This document shows positions 26,081 to 33,423 of a DNA stretch of 64,000 nucleotides, piece after piece (position 1 is the first letter of the stretch; each line of letters opens with the position of its first letter). The position numbers and the translations under genes were made by a program. The stretch is from an uncultured Prevotellaceae bacterium. GTDB lineage: Bacteria; Bacteroidota; Bacteroidia; Bacteroidales; Muribaculaceae. Below the pieces are notes generated by a model. That model was given only the letters and a program-made list of their open reading frames with translations. It had not been told where the DNA came from and searched no databases. The stretch is from positions 1 to 64,000 of the forward strand of contig ONKD01000001.1 of the NCBI GenBank assembly GCA_900318345.1, written 5' to 3'.

Positions 26081-28240
26081 TTATCGCTTAATGACCCTCA
26101 CGTGGAATGGTTCACATGGCGTGAAAGCCTTGGGAAGCCTGATTTGCCTGAAGGCGATGGTGTTTTCACCTTTTAACAACTCGACTGTAATCATGTTGCT
26201 GTAAGCCAGTCCATTTATCTCCAATTCATTGACACTAGTCATCACCAGTGTTCCCATGGGATGGCTGTTCACACTCACTTCTCGCACATCGAGGGTTCCC
26301 GTGGGGTGATAGCCCACATCGAGCAAGTAGTCGCCACCTTGAGCCACGCTCACAGTAATTGTTGTGTGGCCGCCAACGCTATCAGGGAAAAACGCGGTTT
26401 GTGGGGTCAGATTAAAGTCAAAATAGGGCCGTGACATGTAGCTGTTGATGTAATTGCCCGCGATTTCGACCGAGAATTCTGTGAACCCTTCAGTCGGAGG
26501 TAAGGCAAATGCCGAGTCAACCACGCTGCCATGCTTGCCATTGACGTTCAATCGATAAGTATAGGCTGGATTAAAGTCCACGATATACCCACTATCAGCC
26601 GTCCACTCAACAATTGGAGTCAAGGGCATGATGATCTCGTTGCGGTGAATTGTGACTTTGTTGTTGTGACTCTGACCTTGTTCCAGAGTGATGACGATGT
26701 GGTGATTGCCCACGACGTCACAAGGCAGGAAAGCGCTCTCTAGCGGTTTGCCGTTATCGGTGATTGAGGCCACATTATTACCCTCACCCTTGACCGTGAT
26801 ATCGAGGACAGCACGACGGTAGTTTAGCCCTTTAAGGACTTTAACGCCGGGCATTCCCGTCGGTACCATTGGGGCAAACTCGATGCCCTCAGGCTTAAAG
26901 TTCATACCCATCAGGACACGGATCACCATCGCGGCATTAGATGCGTAGGTACCCAGGTCATCGGTGTCAAAACCTTGCAAATGAATGCCTCGCGACTGAT
27001 ATAAAGCCTGGGCACGGTACAAGGCACCCAAGCCACGCCTGAGTGCATTCTCGTTACCCGTATTGACGGCAGCCAGATTCCACAGGGCTTGAGTCGTAGC
27101 CCACGAGACATTAATGAAAAACGGCTCGATAGGAATTGTCGCAGGATAAGTGACATTCACGCCAAAGTCTGACACTGGCGTGTTGGCAATGAGGTTTTCG
27201 GCACGGTCATCATCGGCGATGCCCCACAACACGCACATTGCTTGTGACGTATTGTCGGTCAACGGTGATTGTTTAGGAAAGGCCGCGCCATACAGGAACG
27301 AGCAGTAGGAACCATGGTCCTCGTTCCACAGGTGCTGATTGATAGCATCCTTGATGCGTTGCGCGTCTTTTAAATAATCGTTTTCAATGCCCAGTTCGTC
27401 GGCCATATCGCTCAAGATGGCATAGGCGTTACCCGTCAAAATATTGTTACCCAGCGACATGCAGGCAAATAAGTCATTATAGCTCATCCATGTCATGCGT
27501 CGAGCTCCCAGGGGGCGTGCCGAGGTGTAGCCCGCTCCATGTATTAATCCAGTGTTGTGATCAAGCAATACCTGGCGGTTGATATCGAGCGTTTTCTCTA
27601 TAACCCGATAACTGTAGGCTAGCCAACTGCTGTCCCCTGTGGTTTTATACACTTCCCACGCTGCGGTAGCCCAGCCGATGTGATCGTTCACTACTGGCCA
27701 TTGCCCCTCTCGCTGCATGATGATGCTATCGCGATCAACCATCGTGCGCAGTGTGGACATGGCCTGATGGGGCTTGAGGCATGCCAGGGACAGATAGATG
27801 GCGCAGTACATGCGACTGATGTTGAACGATGTAATGAAGTTGCCCCTCTTGTCAATGTGGTCGACGATACCATCGATTGACATATTATATAGGGCATCGA
27901 TCAACGATTGATCGCTTGAGAATTCGGGCATCATGGCTGGGCGGGTTTTGCGCATTCGCCATGTCTTGCCCGAGACAAACTTCAGGTTTTCAACCTCGGT
28001 ATTGCTGTAGATGGAGTCTAGGCGCGCTACGCTCATGTTGGTTGCTATTCTATCTTTTGACTCTGGTACCCATGCGACGATAGTATCTTCAATGATACTG
28101 TCGCCCGTAAGCGTGAAGGCTTCGTTCTGAACAATCACTTGATTGCTCATTTCCTTACCCTTGTTGCAGGCACACAAAATCAAGCCCACGGCTATTGCCG
28201 CAAGCATCACAGCAATGCTCTGCGCTCTATTTCTCAACAT
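26081..28240 (-). CDS. lipoprotein with six-hairpin glycosidase-like fold
   Basis: This 719-residue protein starts with a lipoprotein signal peptide ending LILCAC (Cys25 likely lipidated). About residues 95-480 are helical and carry repeated Trp/Tyr-rich motifs in (alpha/alpha)6-barrel glycosidases, for example GQWPVVNDHIGWATAAWEVY, LWNEDHGSYCSFLYG and FINVSWATTQALWNL. The last 220 residues form beta-sandwich-like segments including a TAFFPDSVGGHTTI strand. The pattern suggests a surface or periplasmic glycoside hydrolase of the GH63/GH78-like clan, but I cannot assign a family or substrate, and the catalytic acids are only guessed. It lies upstream of the tricorn-type gene, 45 bases away on the same strand. 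A minus-strand -7 box (TATCTTTG, 28249-28256) sits nine bases before its start. Confidence 0.8.
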   Translation of the reverse strand: MLRNRAQSIAVMLAAIAVGLILCACNKGKEMSNQVIVQNEAFTLTGDSIIEDTIVAWVPESKDRIATNMSVARLDSIYSNTEVENLKFVSGKTWRMRKTRPAMMPEFSSDQSLIDALYNMSIDGIVDHIDKRGNFITSFNISRMYCAIYLSLACLKPHQAMSTLRTMVDRDSIIMQREGQWPVVNDHIGWATAAWEVYKTTGDSSWLAYSYRVIEKTLDINRQVLLDHNTGLIHGAGYTSARPLGARRMTWMSYNDLFACMSLGNNILTGNAYAILSDMADELGIENDYLKDAQRIKDAINQHLWNEDHGSYCSFLYGAAFPKQSPLTDNTSQAMCVLWGIADDDRAENLIANTPVSDFGVNVTYPATIPIEPFFINVSWATTQALWNLAAVNTGNENALRRGLGALYRAQALYQSRGIHLQGFDTDDLGTYASNAAMVIRVLMGMNFKPEGIEFAPMVPTGMPGVKVLKGLNYRRAVLDITVKGEGNNVASITDNGKPLESAFLPCDVVGNHHIVITLEQGQSHNNKVTIHRNEIIMPLTPIVEWTADSGYIVDFNPAYTYRLNVNGKHGSVVDSAFALPPTEGFTEFSVEIAGNYINSYMSRPYFDFNLTPQTAFFPDSVGGHTTITVSVAQGGDYLLDVGYHPTGTLDVREVSVNSHPMGTLVMTSVNELEINGLAYSNMITVELLKGENTIAFRQIRLPKAFTPCEPFHVRVIKR

Positions 28241-28276
28241 TTCAATGGCAAAGATAACTGAATTTTGGCATAATTC

Positions 28277-28306
28277 TTGTCATATTATGAAAAAGAAATA
28301 TTTTTG
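28277..28306 (+). promoter_or_regulatory. promoter upstream of the candidate small gene
   Basis: TTG (28277-28279), 19 bases, then TATTTTTG (28299-28306). It points at the small reading frame at 28395-28520 and leaves a leader of about 80 bases. No longer gene lies downstream on this strand. Confidence 0.6.
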
Positions 28307-28394
28307 TCGCAGATTTTTTCAGGTATTATACTGGATGAATGAAATGTAATTATCTGTTTATGAATTAAGTGGCAATTTGTTAATAAAAGAAGTA

Positions 28395-28520
28395 ATGATT
28401 ATGAAGAAGTCAGATTTTAACACCCTGTCATTGAGAACACGTCAGCTTCCTCCACACGCTTATCATCCCAACCCATCACTCCGCCTGCAACGAGAAGGTT
28501 ATATTGCACGTCCCGATTGA
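28395..28520 (+). CDS. candidate small protein of 39-41 residues, unrecognised
   Basis: The frame starts at ATG 28395 or ATG 28401 and ends at TGA 28520. It encodes a basic peptide without signal sequence: MKKSDFNTLSLRTRQLPP at the start, a His/Pro-rich middle (HAYHPNPSL) and a basic end (REGYIARPD). I do not know the family. Support comes from context: a consensus promoter 90 bases upstream, no other gene on that strand, and a long perfect-looking hairpin immediately after the stop, between this frame and the convergent nfnB-like gene. Composition resembles the coding neighbours more than the AT-rich leader before it. It could also be an untranslated small RNA that happens to contain an open frame. 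Confidence 0.45.
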   Translation: MIMKKSDFNTLSLRTRQLPPHAYHPNPSLRLQREGYIARPD

Positions 28521-28526
28521 TATGAA

Positions 28527-28570
28527 ATCACTGTGGGTAACAATTATGACAAATTGTCACCCACAGTGAT
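28527..28570. terminator. 19-bp hairpin between convergent transcripts
   Basis: Left arm 28527-28545 pairs with 28552-28570 over 19 positions with a single mismatch (28539 against 28558) and a six-base loop. It starts seven bases after the small frame's stop and lies 32 bases past the stop of the nfnB-like gene. There is no long T run on either strand, so the terminator call rests on stem strength and position. Confidence 0.7.
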
Positions 28571-28601
28571 AGTAAAATACACTTATAAATATATTCTTGC
28601 T

Positions 28602-30056
28602 TTAAAGCAGAGCTTTAGCCATGTTTTGGGCTGCACGGCGTCCGTCGCCCATGGCGAGGATAACCGTAGCACCTCCACGTACGATGTCACCACCGGCATA
28701 GAGGTCATTAACTGACGACTGCATGGTTTCCTCGTTAACCACGATGGTGTTGCGCTTGGTGATGTCCAGTCCAGGAATCGAGCGGGGCACGAGCTGGTTG
28801 GGCGATACACCAACAGCCACGATTACCAGGTCAACAGGAATCTCCTCGATGGCGCCCTCAACGGGCACAGGGCTGCGACGGCCGGATGCGTCGGGTTCGC
28901 CCAGCTCCATGCGTTGCACGCGCATAGCTACTACACGGCCCTTGTCGTCACCGATGTACTCGATGGGGTTGTGCAGCGTCTTGAACTCAACACCTTCCTC
29001 CTTGGCATGACCAACCTCCTCGCGACGTGCGGGCATCTCCTCCTCGCTGCGACGATAGATAAGGATGACGCGCTCGGTGCCCATGCGCAGTGCGGTACGG
29101 GTCGAGTCCATAGCAGTGTTACCACCACCAATGACAGCGATGGTCTTGCCACGCAGCACGGGGGTGTCACCTCCGCGACCAGCCTCCATGAGGTTGATGC
29201 GGGTAAGGTACTCGTTGCTCGACATGATACCATTGAGGTTCTCGCCGGGGATGTTCATGAAGCGGGGGAAACCGGCACCAGAGCCGACAAACACGCCCTT
29301 GAAGCCCATCTCGTGGAGGTCTTCATAGCTGATGGTCTTGCCGACCAAGCAGTCTTTCACAAACTCAACGCCCATCTTGCGCAGACCCTCGATCTCATAG
29401 TCCACGATGTGGTTGGGCAGACGGAACTCGGGAATACCATACTTCAATACGCCACCAATCTCGTGAAGAGCTTCAAACACGGTAACCGAGAAGCCTTTCT
29501 TGGCCATGTCACCAGCAAATGACAGTCCTGAAGGACCACTGCCGATAACAGCAACCTTGATGCCATTAGAGGGAGCCATGGCGGGAGTTTCCTGGGGCAG
29601 GTTATCACGCTGCCAGTCGGCGGCAAAGCGCTCCAGATAGCCGATGGCCACGGCGGGATGGTTCATCTTGGTGTGAATGCAACGCGACTCGCACTGCTTC
29701 TCCTGCGGGCACACACGGCCACACACAGCGGGCAGCGAGCTGGTTTCCTTAAGCGTAGCGGCGGCCTGGCCAAACTCACCACGCTCGATGTTCTTGATGA
29801 ACTTGGGGATATTGATGTTCACGGGGCAACCGGTCACACACTGGGGATTGGCACAATCCAGGCAGCGGCTGGCTTCTACCACGGCCTGCTCGGCATTGAT
29901 GCCCTGGTTCACCTCTTCGTTGCAGGTGATGCGGTATTTGGGATCAAGTTGCGGCATCTCCACGCGGGGGATAGCGGTGCGCTCCTTGGGAGTCTTCGAG
30001 TTGCGCAAGTCGATGCGCCATTGTTCGTTACGCGAATCCATATTGTTCTGTTCCAT
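28602..30056 (-). CDS. nfnB: GltD-like flavoprotein: Nfn large subunit / NADPH-dependent glutamate synthase type
   Basis: This 484-residue protein has an N-terminal dicluster ferredoxin-like domain with cysteines in CLDCANPQCVTGCPVN and CGRVCPQEKQCESRC that hold two [4Fe-4S] clusters, followed by an FAD fold (VAVIGSGPSGLSFAGDMAKKG) and an NADPH fold (IAVIGGGNTAMDSTRTALRMG) and a C-terminal GDIVRGGATVILAMGDGR. It is annotated in many genomes as glutamate synthase small subunit, but the gene upstream encodes an NfnA-like partner and no large glutamate synthase subunit is present here. The pair most likely forms the electron-bifurcating NADH-dependent ferredoxin:NADP+ oxidoreductase, or a sulfide dehydrogenase-like enzyme. 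The assignment between these is an inference. Confidence 0.88.
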   Translation of the reverse strand: MEQNNMDSRNEQWRIDLRNSKTPKERTAIPRVEMPQLDPKYRITCNEEVNQGINAEQAVVEASRCLDCANPQCVTGCPVNINIPKFIKNIERGEFGQAAATLKETSSLPAVCGRVCPQEKQCESRCIHTKMNHPAVAIGYLERFAADWQRDNLPQETPAMAPSNGIKVAVIGSGPSGLSFAGDMAKKGFSVTVFEALHEIGGVLKYGIPEFRLPNHIVDYEIEGLRKMGVEFVKDCLVGKTISYEDLHEMGFKGVFVGSGAGFPRFMNIPGENLNGIMSSNEYLTRINLMEAGRGGDTPVLRGKTIAVIGGGNTAMDSTRTALRMGTERVILIYRRSEEEMPARREEVGHAKEEGVEFKTLHNPIEYIGDDKGRVVAMRVQRMELGEPDASGRRSPVPVEGAIEEIPVDLVIVAVGVSPNQLVPRSIPGLDITKRNTIVVNEETMQSSVNDLYAGGDIVRGGATVILAMGDGRRAAQNMAKALL

Positions 30057-30118
30057 TTTAACTTTTCTTTTTTTTTATTTAAGTTTTAGTCCCTAGTCAG
30101 TAGGAGGCGGAGCCTCTC

Positions 30119-30146
30119 TAAACACTAAACTTTAAACTCTAAACTG
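30119..30146. repeat. four TAAACNN heptamers downstream of the nfnA-like gene
   Basis: Four in-phase heptamers (TAAAC plus AC, TT, TC, TG) end 16 bases from the stop of the nfnA-like gene. On the other strand they read NNGTTTA, the same unit as the array at 44970-44997. A five-base hairpin (GAGGC-GGA-GCCTC) lies just beside it at about 30104-30116. Confidence 0.8.
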
Positions 30147-30161
30147 CGAGCAATGCGAGCA

Positions 30162-30944
30162 TTATTGCGCACCTTTCAAGCGCATCATCAACTCGTCAAA
30201 ATCAATCTCATGGGCATTGAACTCGGGACCCTCGACGCAAACGAAGCGCGTTTTACCGCCCACAGTCACACGGCAAGCGCCGCACATGCCCGTACCGTCA
30301 ACCATGATGGCGTTGAGCGAAGCCTCGGTGGGCACCTCATACTTCTTGGTCAACAGAGCGCAGAATTTCATCATAATGGCGGGACCGATGGTCACGCAGT
30401 AGTCCACGTGCTCACGCTTGAGGACCTCTTCCATGCCCACAGTGACAACACCCTGGTTGCCGTAGCTGCCATCATCGGTCATGATGATGACCTCGTCGCT
30501 CGAAGCGCGCACTTCGTCCTCAAGGATAATGAGATCCTTGGTGCGACCAGCAAGCACACTGATGACGCGGTTGCCGGCTTCCTTCATGGCGCGTATAATG
30601 GGGAGCAGGGGAGCGGTGCCTACACCGCCACCAGCACACAGCACGGTGCCGTACTTCTCAATGTGAGTGGCCTGGCCCAGAGGACCTACCACGTCATGGA
30701 GAAATTCGCCTGGTTCAAGGGCGCAGATCTTGCGGGTGCTGTCGCCCACACTTTGGATGACCAGCGTGATGGTGCCAGCCTTGGGGTCGCTGTCGGCGAT
30801 GGTCAAGGGGATACGTTCGCCTTTTTCGCCAGCGCGGACGATCACAAAGTGACCCGCACGGCGTGACTTGGCGATGAGGGGAGCCTCAACGACAAGCTTT
30901 GTTACGTTAGCAGAAAACTGCTCTTTACTAACGACTTTGTTCAT
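30162..30944 (-). CDS. nfnA: ferredoxin-NADP reductase-like subunit (NfnA / sulfide dehydrogenase beta type)
   Basis: This 260-residue protein has an FAD-binding beta-barrel at about 1-95 (GHFVIVRAGEKGERIPLTI), an NAD(P)-binding Rossmann part (LCAGGGVGTAPLLPIIRAMK) and a C-terminal [2Fe-2S] segment beginning MVDGTGMCGACRVTVGGK, with a conserved VEGPEFNAHEIDF end. This is the layout of NfnA and of dihydroorotate dehydrogenase electron-transfer subunits. The adjacent GltD-like gene (105 bases downstream) provides the large subunit. Together they would exchange electrons between NADH, ferredoxin and NADPH in an anaerobe. It follows the flavodiiron gene by 53 bases. Confidence 0.88.
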   Translation of the reverse strand: MNKVVSKEQFSANVTKLVVEAPLIAKSRRAGHFVIVRAGEKGERIPLTIADSDPKAGTITLVIQSVGDSTRKICALEPGEFLHDVVGPLGQATHIEKYGTVLCAGGGVGTAPLLPIIRAMKEAGNRVISVLAGRTKDLIILEDEVRASSDEVIIMTDDGSYGNQGVVTVGMEEVLKREHVDYCVTIGPAIMMKFCALLTKKYEVPTEASLNAIMVDGTGMCGACRVTVGGKTRFVCVEGPEFNAHEIDFDELMMRLKGAQ

Positions 30945-30997
30945 TGTGTTTAAAGTGATAGTTTAAGTTATTTAGTTGATTTTTAGAATATTTGTTA

Positions 30998-32185
30998 TCA
31001 TAATGCTGCAGCAAAGTCACGTCCAAACTGGCGGCTCTGTTCCAGGGCATCCTGGTCAGGAACCCACAGGGTGCGAATGCCGTCATTCACCGTCTCGATG
31101 CCAGCGGCTTTGAGGTGCTCGGTAATGAGCTTGATGCCCTCGCCACTCCAGCCGTAGCTGCCAAATGCGGCGCCTTTTTTCTTCTTGAGTTTCAGGCCCT
31201 TGATCATTTCCAGGATGCCAGCGATGGCATAACTGTAGCCATTGTTGATGGTGGGGGAACCCACGAGCACGGCACGCGAGTGGAAGACCTCGGTGAGGAT
31301 GTCGTTCTTGTCGCTAAGGGCTGCATTGTAGATCTTGACAGTCGTTGCGGGTGACTGCTCGCGTATGCCGTCGGCAATGGCTTGAGCCATGAGGCGTGTG
31401 CTCTGCCACATCGTGTCATAGACGATGGTCACTTGATCCTCCTGATAGGCGTCGCTCCACTGCAGGTATTTCTCGATAATCAGGCCTGGGTTGTTGCGCC
31501 AGATGATGCCGTGGCTGGGGCAAATCATCTTCACTGGCAGGTTCATGCCCAAGATTTCCTTCACCTTGCGGTTGCACAGCGGGCTGAAGGGAGCCAAGAT
31601 GTTAGCATAGTATTTCTCGGCCTCTTGCATCACCTCGGCCATGCACACCTGGTCGTCAAAGAGCGACTCGGTTGCAAAGTGCTGGCCAAAACCGTCGTTG
31701 CTGAACAGGATTTCCTCGCCACTCAGGTAGCAGAACATGGTGTCGGGCCAGTGCAACATGGTTGCCTCGATAAAGGTGAGGGTAGTATCTCCCAACTCTA
31801 ATTTATCGCCAGTCTTGACGTTGACAAAGTTCCAGTCCTGGTGATAGTGGCCACGGATGATGGCCTCGCCCTTGGCAGTGCAATAGATGGGCGTGTCAGG
31901 AATCTCGCGCATCAGGTCAACGAGGGCACCACTGTGGTCGATCTCGTTGTGGCACATGACGATGTAGTCAATGTCCTTGAGGTCAATCTCTTGTTTCAGG
32001 TTCTTGACAAACTCACGGCTATAAGGAAGCCATGCCGTGTCGATCAACACATTCTTTTGATCTCTAATCAAGTAGGAGTTGTAACTTGAGCCGCGGTTAG
32101 TTGAAAGCTCATCGCCATGGAAGGTCTTGAGTTCCCAGTCCACTTTACCTACCCAAGTCACTCGGTCGGTCAATTTTTTACCCAT
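30998..32185 (-). CDS. fprA: flavodiiron protein (FprA-type flavoprotein)
   Basis: This 395-residue protein combines a metallo-beta-lactamase-like diiron domain (about 1-250) and a flavodoxin domain (about 252-395). Diiron ligands are visible in CHNEIDHSG (His, Glu, Asp, His), LHWPD, NDGFGQH and the final CPSHG. The FMN domain begins TIVYDTMWQSTRLMA with SPTINNGYS and GSYGWSG loops. Flavodiiron proteins reduce oxygen to water, or nitric oxide to nitrous oxide, and protect anaerobes; oxygen is the more likely substrate but the residues seen do not decide. A minus-strand -7 box (TACCTTTG, 32243-32250) precedes the gene. The Nfn-like genes follow on the same strand. Confidence 0.94.
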   Translation of the reverse strand: MGKKLTDRVTWVGKVDWELKTFHGDELSTNRGSSYNSYLIRDQKNVLIDTAWLPYSREFVKNLKQEIDLKDIDYIVMCHNEIDHSGALVDLMREIPDTPIYCTAKGEAIIRGHYHQDWNFVNVKTGDKLELGDTTLTFIEATMLHWPDTMFCYLSGEEILFSNDGFGQHFATESLFDDQVCMAEVMQEAEKYYANILAPFSPLCNRKVKEILGMNLPVKMICPSHGIIWRNNPGLIIEKYLQWSDAYQEDQVTIVYDTMWQSTRLMAQAIADGIREQSPATTVKIYNAALSDKNDILTEVFHSRAVLVGSPTINNGYSYAIAGILEMIKGLKLKKKKGAAFGSYGWSGEGIKLITEHLKAAGIETVNDGIRTLWVPDQDALEQSRQFGRDFAAAL

Positions 32186-32755
32186 TGGTCTTTAGTATAG
32201 TCAGTTAATAGTATTGTGTTCAGTTCATTCTCAAACAATTTGCAAAGGTAGTGCTTTTTTCATTCACAAACAGCAAAATAGCAAAATAAAAGTGTATGCC
32301 ATCAAAAATTGTGGCCACGGTCGCAATTGTCGAAAAGCAAATGTGCTTAAAAGTCCCAATTTGTTCAAATTCCTGAAATACAGAGATTGACATTGTGGTT
32401 CCTATGTCAATAGGGTGGTGCGGGACTGTTAACGAATTGTTAAAAGCATTATTTTGCCTCGTGCCACAAAGGTAAAATAGTGCGACCAATCATGTCAATG
32501 ATGAAAAGCAAACAAGAAAGATTATAATGTAATTAATTACCAGATTAAATGCTAGAAATCATAATAATTATTACATTTTCTTTTGAAATATCAACAAAAC
32601 GTAGTAATTTTGCATCGATTCAGCTAGCCTACTGTGGGCTGGCGAGGTCAAGACTTTTTGGAAAAACGAGGTAAGTTGACAAGTACAGTACCCCACGTCT
32701 TTTTTTTATCGAAAAGCCAACCTTGGGACACTATTAACTCTTAAATATCAGTATT
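32186..32755. other. 570-base intergenic region with divergent promoters
   Basis: It holds no reading frame worth calling. Minus-strand -7 boxes TACCTTTG occur at 32243-32250 and at 32467-32474; the second has a TTG at 32496-32498 with 21-base spacing. A plus-strand promoter lies at 32583-32612. The stretch 32411-32424 (GGTGGTGCGGG) resembles the left half of the GCGGGT palindromes at 42120 and 49050. The rest is AT-rich and featureless to me. Confidence 0.55.
32583..32612 (+). promoter_or_regulatory. promoter of the zinc-ribbon lipoprotein gene
   Basis: TTG (32583-32585), 19 bases, then TAATTTTG (32605-32612). The start codon is 144 bases downstream, leaving an unusually long leader that includes GTGGG (32634-32638), its complement CCCAC (32692-32696) and eight T (32700-32707). 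Confidence 0.7.
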
Positions 32756-33340
32756 ATGAAAAGGTTATTGATTAAGAAGCAATTATTATGTATCTTATTA
32801 TTGTTTGTGGTTGCCGGGTTAACATCCTGTGCCGAATTCATGCAGGGCCTTGCTCAAGGTACGCAAATGGCCTCAGGCATACTGTATCAACAAATGATGT
32901 CGAACCAGGGTAGCGGAGGAGGAGGAAGCGCATATAGCCCTGAACAGTATGCGGCATCGCTCTATTCATCAAGCCCCAGCTTGTTAAATACGAGTATTGA
33001 TCCCAAGAATAATCCAAATCCTGTCTCGATACCTGGAGTACAAGTGTCGAAAGATGGTTCGAGCGGCAACAATGGCACTTATATTGATTTGTATACTGAT
33101 GACGGGGCAAGCAGTGGCTCATCGAGCGGCTCCAGCGGGAAGGGCAAATCCAGCAAGAGCAGTTCAAGCAGTCGCACCAAGTGTAGCCATTGCAACGGAA
33201 CCGGAGACGATGTGTATAGTACTGGAATAGGAGGTTATGGAGTCAAATCAACCAAGTATTGCTCGATTTGCCGCAAGGATGTAGCGATGGATCATGCTCA
33301 CCGCACGTGTCCTTACTGCAATGGCACGGGATACAAATAA
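32756..33340 (+). CDS. lipoprotein with Ser-rich linker and C-terminal zinc-ribbon motifs
   Basis: This 194-residue protein has a lipoprotein signal peptide with VAGLTSC (Cys25). Residues 26-50 are helical. A Gly/Ser/Tyr-rich stretch and a Ser-rich basic linker (about 118-140) lead to a small cysteine-rich domain: CSHCNGTG (143-150), CSIC (169-172) and CPYCNGTGYK (185-194). The CxxCxGxG repeats resemble the DnaJ zinc-finger domain, but the spacing is compressed and no J domain is present. The surface-anchored location is unusual for such zinc ribbons. I do not know a named family. It is monocistronic, with its own promoter and a terminator. Confidence 0.85.
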   Translation: MKRLLIKKQLLCILLLFVVAGLTSCAEFMQGLAQGTQMASGILYQQMMSNQGSGGGGSAYSPEQYAASLYSSSPSLLNTSIDPKNNPNPVSIPGVQVSKDGSSGNNGTYIDLYTDDGASSGSSSGSSGKGKSSKSSSSSRTKCSHCNGTGDDVYSTGIGGYGVKSTKYCSICRKDVAMDHAHRTCPYCNGTGYK

Positions 33341-33368
33341 TTTCAGATTGATTTTTCAGAAAGATATA

Positions 33369-33410
33369 AAAAGGAATGGCATGCCCGACGCAGATGCCAT
33401 TCCTTTTTTT
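33369..33410. terminator. bidirectional terminator
   Basis: AAGGAATGGCAT (33371-33382) and ATGCCATTCCTT (33394-33405) form a perfect 12-bp stem with an 11-base loop, flanked by A on the left and seven T on the right. It serves the lipoprotein gene and the convergent ABC exporter gene. Confidence 0.92.
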
Positions 33411-33423
33411 GATAGAAATACTT

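Noticed and set aside
28287-28349. Twenty-codon frame starting MKKKYFC in the small-gene leader.
   Set aside because: It overlaps the -7 box of the proposed promoter and has an AT-driven Lys/Phe composition; the frame at 28395 is better supported.
28602-30056. Annotation as the small subunit of a true glutamate synthase.
   Set aside because: No large glutamate synthase subunit is encoded here, and the neighbouring NfnA-like gene gives a better partner. It remains the name many databases would give.
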